Positions 33,464 through 37,748 of a DNA stretch of 37,748 bases are shown in pieces; the first letter of the stretch is position 1; each line of letters begins with the position of its first letter. The notes under the pieces were generated by a model. The model saw only the letters and a list, made by a program, of their open reading frames with translations, was not told where the DNA came from and searched no databases. Position numbers and translations under genes: made by a program. Source of the stretch: Deltaproteobacteria bacterium (GTDB taxonomy: Bacteria > Myxococcota_A > UBA796 > UBA9615); contig PBPL01000081.1 of assembly GCA_002724675.1 (NCBI GenBank), positions 1-37,748 of the forward strand, in the 5' to 3' direction.

Positions 33464-35044
33464 GTGAGCACAAAGCCCCCCACCTACGGACCCGATTCTC
33501 ACTCGGCGAGCGTCCAAGAACACCGAGAACCCAGCCTCGCCCGACGGATTGCATTCACAGCAATCATTGTGGTCTCTGTGCTCTGGGTTGCGAACAGGGG
33601 GGTTGAGTGGAGCGAACGCCGAGGATACGTAGACACCCAACGACCAGCCGAGACCGTCCAGTTTCTCGACGAGCCTGCGTTTGAGTTGGACGGCCACACC
33701 TTCCGAACCAGCTCCTATGGCGAAGGCACCCTGGTCTCGTCCGAGTTCGCGGCCAACAAAGCGGACCGCTTTCGTGTCTTCGTCCTGGGGGGGTCCTTCG
33801 CCATGGGAACGCCGTACGTCAACGGCGAGAGCCCCCAACACGGAATGGAGGGGGGCATCGCGTCCTGGCTCCAGGCCCACCTGAGCCATCGATTCCCCCA
33901 GTCAACGCTGGAGTTGGTCAACGCAGCCGCTGGAGGTCAGAATGCCCGGCGCGTCCGCGAGATCGCACTCGAAGTTCTCGAGCTAGAGCCGGATCTGCTG
34001 CTGGTCGCCACAGGCAACAACGAGGGGAACTTAGACCCATCCCTGGTCCAGGCAGAGCTGCGCAAGCTGGGCGGATACCGTCTGCTGCGCAAGCTGCTGC
34101 TGGGCTCGGCGTCCAAGTCGGGAAGCTGGTTCACACAGCAAAACCCCGACACGAGCGCAATCGCCAATCAGTTCCGGGGCCACATCAGCGCAATTCTGGA
34201 CGCCGCTCAGGCTCGTGGTGTTCCCGTTCTGCTCTGCACTCTGCCCGTTCACTTGAGCTATCTAGGGTTCGAGCCTGGCCATGTGATCACGGGGACCCAA
34301 TGGCCTCCCATGGGCGGGCCCTGTGAGGACGGCCTTCGTGCCTTCGAGGCCGGCGACTACGCCGGAAGTCTCGGCCCACTCCAGCTTTGCATCGACGGGC
34401 CAGCCGCCCACCAGCCGCCGCCCGTTCGCAGCTACCTGGCGCTGGCCAAGCTCGAGCTAGGACAGCCGGATGCCGGCCCCCTAGAGATTCTCGAAGAAGA
34501 GCGCGGAGAGTGCATCGCCCGCGGCATCTCCAGTTATTACCGGGGCAAGTACCGAGCTGCTCGAAAGAGTCTTCGACGCTGTGACGAGATTGCCGATGCG
34601 CTGCTCTGGATCGGGCGAGCCAATCGAAAGCTTGGCGACCCCGAAGCCGCACGAAACGCCATGGCCCAGTCCGTGGAGTTGGTTCCGAGGAACCGAACCC
34701 GCCCGTCGTTCAACGCGATCCTTCGAGAAGAGGCTACTGAGCGACCTGGAGTCTTCCTGGTGGATCTGGAGAGGGCGGCTGAAGAACTGAGTCCCGATGG
34801 CATCCCGGGGCCGAGCTTGTTTCTCGATTACAGTCACATGCACTGGTGGGGCTATGCCGCCATGGCGGACGTGGTTCTGGCCAAAATGCGGGAGTTCGGC
34901 CTCGAACCTGCCGAGCCCCCTACCCTCGCTCCTCCGCCAGACCGGAGGTCGCTAGCACGTGCCTTCCGACTGCCTCCGCTACCCGCTTCGGCGCACCCAC
35001 TCCCCCCTCCAGCCACCATCTCCGCCACCGACCTCACCCCGTGA
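33464..35044 (+). CDS. Membrane-anchored SGNH hydrolase with TPR-like insert
   Basis: A 526-residue SGNH/GDSL-type hydrolase; such enzymes de-acylate or acetylate sugars and lipids. One N-terminal membrane segment (residues ~27-48, IAFTAIIVVSVLWVA) would place the rest outside the cytoplasm. Block I is the V-F-V-L-G-G-S-F strand with the nucleophile Ser at 111. Block II is NAAAGGQNA, block III is VATGNNEGN, and block V has D455-x-x-H458 (DYSHMHWWG). Residues ~280-430 form a helical, TPR-like insert (repeated YRxAxxxLxxC and A-x-x-x-L patterns). I chose GTG 33464; the frame is open to TTG 33434. It shares a 4-bp overlap with the next membrane protein. It probably modifies the glycan made by the neighbouring glycosyltransferases, which is an inference. 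Confidence 0.78.
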   Translation: MSTKPPTYGPDSHSASVQEHREPSLARRIAFTAIIVVSVLWVANRGVEWSERRGYVDTQRPAETVQFLDEPAFELDGHTFRTSSYGEGTLVSSEFAANKADRFRVFVLGGSFAMGTPYVNGESPQHGMEGGIASWLQAHLSHRFPQSTLELVNAAAGGQNARRVREIALEVLELEPDLLLVATGNNEGNLDPSLVQAELRKLGGYRLLRKLLLGSASKSGSWFTQQNPDTSAIANQFRGHISAILDAAQARGVPVLLCTLPVHLSYLGFEPGHVITGTQWPPMGGPCEDGLRAFEAGDYAGSLGPLQLCIDGPAAHQPPPVRSYLALAKLELGQPDAGPLEILEEERGECIARGISSYYRGKYRAARKSLRRCDEIADALLWIGRANRKLGDPEAARNAMAQSVELVPRNRTRPSFNAILREEATERPGVFLVDLERAAEELSPDGIPGPSLFLDYSHMHWWGYAAMADVVLAKMREFGLEPAEPPTLAPPPDRRSLARAFRLPPLPASAHPLPPPATISATDLTP

Positions 35045-36663
35045 CCAATCACCAACGCCCACCGCTCAAGAACCAGGGGACGCTCATCCACTGGCTGCTG
35101 GGAACCGTCGTATACCTCGTGGCTCTTCGCTATCACCTGGACGTAGCTGGCCACGTCGACCTGCCAGCGGACGGGGTCGCCTCACTGGAGCGCTCCCTGG
35201 ACGTGGCACAGCTCCGCGACTTTCCCGACCGGGGCAACGCCATTGGTCGCTCGTACTGGTTCGGAGTCGCGGATGATTATCTCTTGGCGCCCTTTCTCAT
35301 TGGAGTGAGCTCGCTCGCCGAGGTTCTGTCGCGGTGCGCCCTGTTCCACGCGACAGTTGCAATCCTGGGCTACGGCATCGGCGCCGCCGCGGGCAGCACG
35401 ATGATCGGCCTTGCCTGGGGCCTGTGCCTCGCCACAGTCCCCGACCTCGTGGGCCTGACTGGGGACTATCCGGCCAACTACCGCACCACTCACTGGGCGC
35501 TGGGTGCCCTGGTCTGCACGGCCTGGATGGCAGACTCGGGCCAATCGTCTGCTGCACGGGCACGGGCAACTTGCGCGCTAGCAGTCGCGTCGGCGCTGGC
35601 GGTCGCCAGTCACCCATTTGGTCTCGCAGCCTTGCCCGCCGGAGCCATCACCTGCGCCGCCCTCGGCTCGCGGCCCTCTCGACGACAAGCGATCATCACC
35701 GCTGTCTTGGTGCTCGCGGTGATTGGGCCCTACCTGTCCATCAACCTGCCCGGGATCGGAGAGACTCTGTTCGGACGGGGCACAGACACAAGAGGTGGCA
35801 TCGACGAGGTGCTTGGCGCAACCTTGACGGGCTTCGCCGGATTCTGGGGCGACGCCAAGGCCCTGCCGGGCAAGACAATCACGGCGTCGTTTCTCGCGGT
35901 TGGGGTGCTACTTGCCATCTTCCTGCGCAGCTCCCGGCCGGCGGCACTCTTCACCCTCTTGTGGGTCCTGGGTGCTCCCGCGGGCCACCTACTGGCGGGC
36001 TACGAGCCCAAGCCATGGCACCTGCGTCCGGTCCTCCACCTCATCCTGGGTCTGGGGGTAGTGGGTTGCTCAGCAGCAGCCGCACGCTTGCCAAGAGCCG
36101 CCGTCGCCGGTCACTTCAGCTTGGTCGTACGGATCGGAGCCGGGGTCGCCTTGGTCTGGCTGGCTACCCGCAATCCCATCACCCCACCGGCTGCAGGCGC
36201 CACTCCAGCACAAAGTTTCGGCGGCCTGGCATCAGCGGTCCTCCAGCTGGCAAACGACGAGCCATTCCAATATTTCGAAGCCCAAGCCAGATGCCCACTT
36301 AACTGGGCGGCAGAAGCCACCCTGGTGGACATGCAGCTTCGCTCTGGAGACCCAGACGCTGGCACCGCAATCCACGGGCCGCTCATTGCGGCCATCGAGG
36401 ACCTGCCCGGGTTGGCGGACAAGACGCTCGTAGATCGCAAAAAGCTGCTCCGCCTCTCCAATGGGATCACGATCGGGCTGTACCGATCCGACTATCCACA
36501 GGCCTGGTTGGACCTCTTCTTCTCGTATTGTCGACCCGAGTGGGAGGCCAACACTTCAGTAGACATTCCGGTGTTCGTGGGCGGCACTCCAAGTCCCCAG
36601 GGAGCGAGCCCATGCTGGCTCGAGGGGCCCTGCCCTGGCGACCGGGTCGGATTGGCCCCGTAG
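35041..36663 (+). CDS. GT-C-like polytopic membrane protein, family of unknown function, copy 2
   Basis: A 540-residue membrane protein paralogous to 25486-27141. Shared blocks are FGVADDYLLAPFLIGVSSLA near residue 76, GDYPANYRTTHWALGALVC near residue 142, and the C-terminal FEAQARC (36274-36294). Both end in a soluble tail with the sequence VFVGGTPSPQG (copy 1: MVVGGNAAPKG). About ten hydrophobic segments are visible. The frame is open to 34846, but the GTG at 35041 overlaps the SGNH stop by 4 bp (GTGA), so that start is preferred and translation is probably coupled. No named family is recognised. A role with the SGNH hydrolase in surface glycan assembly is inferred. Confidence 0.7.
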   Translation: MTNHQRPPLKNQGTLIHWLLGTVVYLVALRYHLDVAGHVDLPADGVASLERSLDVAQLRDFPDRGNAIGRSYWFGVADDYLLAPFLIGVSSLAEVLSRCALFHATVAILGYGIGAAAGSTMIGLAWGLCLATVPDLVGLTGDYPANYRTTHWALGALVCTAWMADSGQSSAARARATCALAVASALAVASHPFGLAALPAGAITCAALGSRPSRRQAIITAVLVLAVIGPYLSINLPGIGETLFGRGTDTRGGIDEVLGATLTGFAGFWGDAKALPGKTITASFLAVGVLLAIFLRSSRPAALFTLLWVLGAPAGHLLAGYEPKPWHLRPVLHLILGLGVVGCSAAAARLPRAAVAGHFSLVVRIGAGVALVWLATRNPITPPAAGATPAQSFGGLASAVLQLANDEPFQYFEAQARCPLNWAAEATLVDMQLRSGDPDAGTAIHGPLIAAIEDLPGLADKTLVDRKKLLRLSNGITIGLYRSDYPQAWLDLFFSYCRPEWEANTSVDIPVFVGGTPSPQGASPCWLEGPCPGDRVGLAP

Positions 36664-36709
36664 ACAGTGCGACCATCGTTCGGTGACAATGCCTGCTGGA
36701 GATCAACTG

Positions 36710-37748
36710 ATGAATCGCATTCCTAGTCCGTCTGCCACCCCTGCTCTGCTCGCCCTTGTTGGCCTATTCGTCTTCTCGGGATGCGACGAAAACGTCGGTT
36801 CGGGACTGCTAGAGGCAATCCCGCAGAGCCTCGACTTTGGAGAAGTGCGCGTCGGCGAGACAGCTCTGACACCCCTGACACTTCAAAACGGTGGATTTCA
36901 GGATGTAAACGTCGAGGCACCCGTGAGCACGGGAGATGCAGCCGACGCGTTCTCGGTGGCGGACCAAGGTTGGCCGTACTCGCTGACACAAGGGGACATC
37001 GTGGTCCTTCAGGTGTCCTTCGCGCCCACGGCAACTGGAGCCCAGGAGTCCACCGTGACCATCGCCTATGGCGGTGCCGTCAGCCTCGAGGTACCCGTCT
37101 CGGGAATCGGCCTGGTCGCCGAAGGCACAGACGCCGACGGAGACGGCTACCCTGATGTGGAAGGCGGCGGAGACGACTGTAACGACCAGGACCCGTTGGT
37201 AAACCCCGGAGCCACTGAACTCTGTGACGACGCCATCGACAACGACTGCGATGGAACCATCGATGTTGGGGAGGACGCCGACAGTGATGGCTCCGACGCG
37301 TGCATCGACTGCGACGACACCAGCAACACCATCTACCCCGGTGCAGATGAACTCTGTGATGGGCTCGACAACGACTGCGACCAGACCGTGGACGAGGAAG
37401 TGGTCATCAGTGACTGGTACACCGATCAGGATGGTGACGGATACGGTGATTCAGACTCAGAGCCCGTGTCTTCCTGCGACGAGGTGCCTGGGTCTGCGCC
37501 CAATGGTGACGACTGTGATGACCAAGATGAAGACATCCATCCCAATGCCATCGAGTATTGCGATTACAAGGACAGCAATTGCAATGGGGAGATCGTCGAC
37601 CACTATCTCGATGACGACGGAGATGGACGACCCAATTGTGTTGACGACGACACAGGTGACGACGACGACTCCGCAGGCGACGACGACGACGCGGGCGACG
37701 ACGACGACTCAGGCGACGACGACGACTCAGGCGACGACGACGACTCAG
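36710..37748 (+). CDS. Lipoprotein with ASH-type domain, MopE motifs and Asp-rich linker, cut by window edge
   Basis: At least 346 residues, open at the right end. The first 24 residues form a signal peptide ending in F-S-G-C. Residues ~32-140 resemble an ASH/choice-of-anchor domain (LDFGEVRVGETALTPLTLQN, VSFAPTATGAQESTVTI, VPVSGIG). Three MopE-like putative metal-binding motifs follow (PF11617 type: DGDGYPDV, DDCNDQDP, ELCDDAIDNDCDGTID and two more). An Asp-rich linker of G-D-D-D-D-S units runs to the edge. The ATG has GGAGA 7 nt upstream. It follows the membrane-protein gene by 46 bp. The linker type matches lipoproteins A and B, and a further domain is expected beyond the edge. Confidence 0.8.
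   Translation, partial: MNRIPSPSATPALLALVGLFVFSGCDENVGSGLLEAIPQSLDFGEVRVGETALTPLTLQNGGFQDVNVEAPVSTGDAADAFSVADQGWPYSLTQGDIVVLQVSFAPTATGAQESTVTIAYGGAVSLEVPVSGIGLVAEGTDADGDGYPDVEGGGDDCNDQDPLVNPGATELCDDAIDNDCDGTIDVGEDADSDGSDACIDCDDTSNTIYPGADELCDGLDNDCDQTVDEEVVISDWYTDQDGDGYGDSDSEPVSSCDEVPGSAPNGDDCDDQDEDIHPNAIEYCDYKDSNCNGEIVDHYLDDDGDGRPNCVDDDTGDDDDSAGDDDDAGDDDDSGDDDDSGDDDDS
37645..37748 (+). repeat. 18-bp tandem repeat coding for G-D-D-D-D-S linker (partial)
   Basis: At least five 18-bp units (G-D-D-D-D-S, with A in the last position of one unit) continue past the window edge. Confidence 0.85.

Noticed and set aside
33410-33889. N-terminal extension of lipoprotein copy B
   Set aside because: The extra 160 residues overlap the divergent SGNH gene and would hide a perfect lipoprotein signal; the internal ATG is the better start.
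34846-35040. N-terminal extension of membrane protein copy 2
   Set aside because: It overlaps the SGNH gene, has no resemblance to the paralogue, and ignores the GTGA overlap start at 35041.

Overview
This is a 37.7 kb, GC-rich, gene-dense stretch of bacterial chromosome with 25 protein-coding genes (two cut by the window edges). Gaps are very short, many genes overlap by 4 bp, and no gap exceeds 300 bp. I see no rRNA, tRNA, CRISPR array, insertion sequence or phage gene. Lipoproteins with long Asp-rich linkers, MopE-type calcium-binding-like motifs, a TPR-sulfotransferase and many GTG/TTG starts suggest a Myxococcota-like (deltaproteobacterial) organism. That is an inference from gene content, not from a marker gene.

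Region 1 (1-3000) is general metabolism and transport: a cation diffusion facilitator (cut at the left edge) and an adenosine deaminase on the minus strand, and a divergent STAS-less SulP anion transporter. Region 2 (3006-17021) is a glycan biosynthesis cluster. It has a polytopic membrane protein with a Cys-repeat tail, a CgeB-like glycosyltransferase and two tandem glycosyltransferase-like paralogues. It also has a three-gene minus-strand sugar-nucleotide operon: glucose-1-phosphate cytidylyltransferase, a fused CDP-glucose 4,6-dehydratase/C-methyltransferase, and an RmlC-like cupin. Divergent from that operon is a plus-strand run of DegT aminotransferase, SAM methyltransferase, CmcI-like methyltransferase and TPR-sulfotransferase. 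Together these predict a CDP-activated, branched (C-methyl) 6-deoxysugar and a glycan that is further methylated and sulfated.

Region 3 (17043-22216) holds two divergent nucleic-acid genes: an RlmI-like rRNA methyltransferase and a large SNF2 ATPase with a SWIM-like motif. Region 4 (22231-37748) is the most unusual part. It has three paralogous GT39/ArnT-like membrane glycosyltransferases, two copies of a second unnamed GT-C-like membrane family, a membrane-anchored SGNH hydrolase, and two paralogous lipoproteins (Asp-rich linker plus receptor-L/LRR-like repeats). A third lipoprotein (ASH domain plus MopE motifs plus Asp-rich linker) runs off the right end. One glycosyltransferase carries a block of VCBS/FG-GAP repeats inserted in a predicted extracytoplasmic loop.

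The best candidate for an undescribed system is region 4: a duplicated set of membrane glycosyltransferases interleaved with surface lipoproteins, probably involved in building or decorating a cell-surface glycan or glycoprotein. All functions are read from sequence motifs alone. Start codons are often uncertain, and my choices are explained in each entry.
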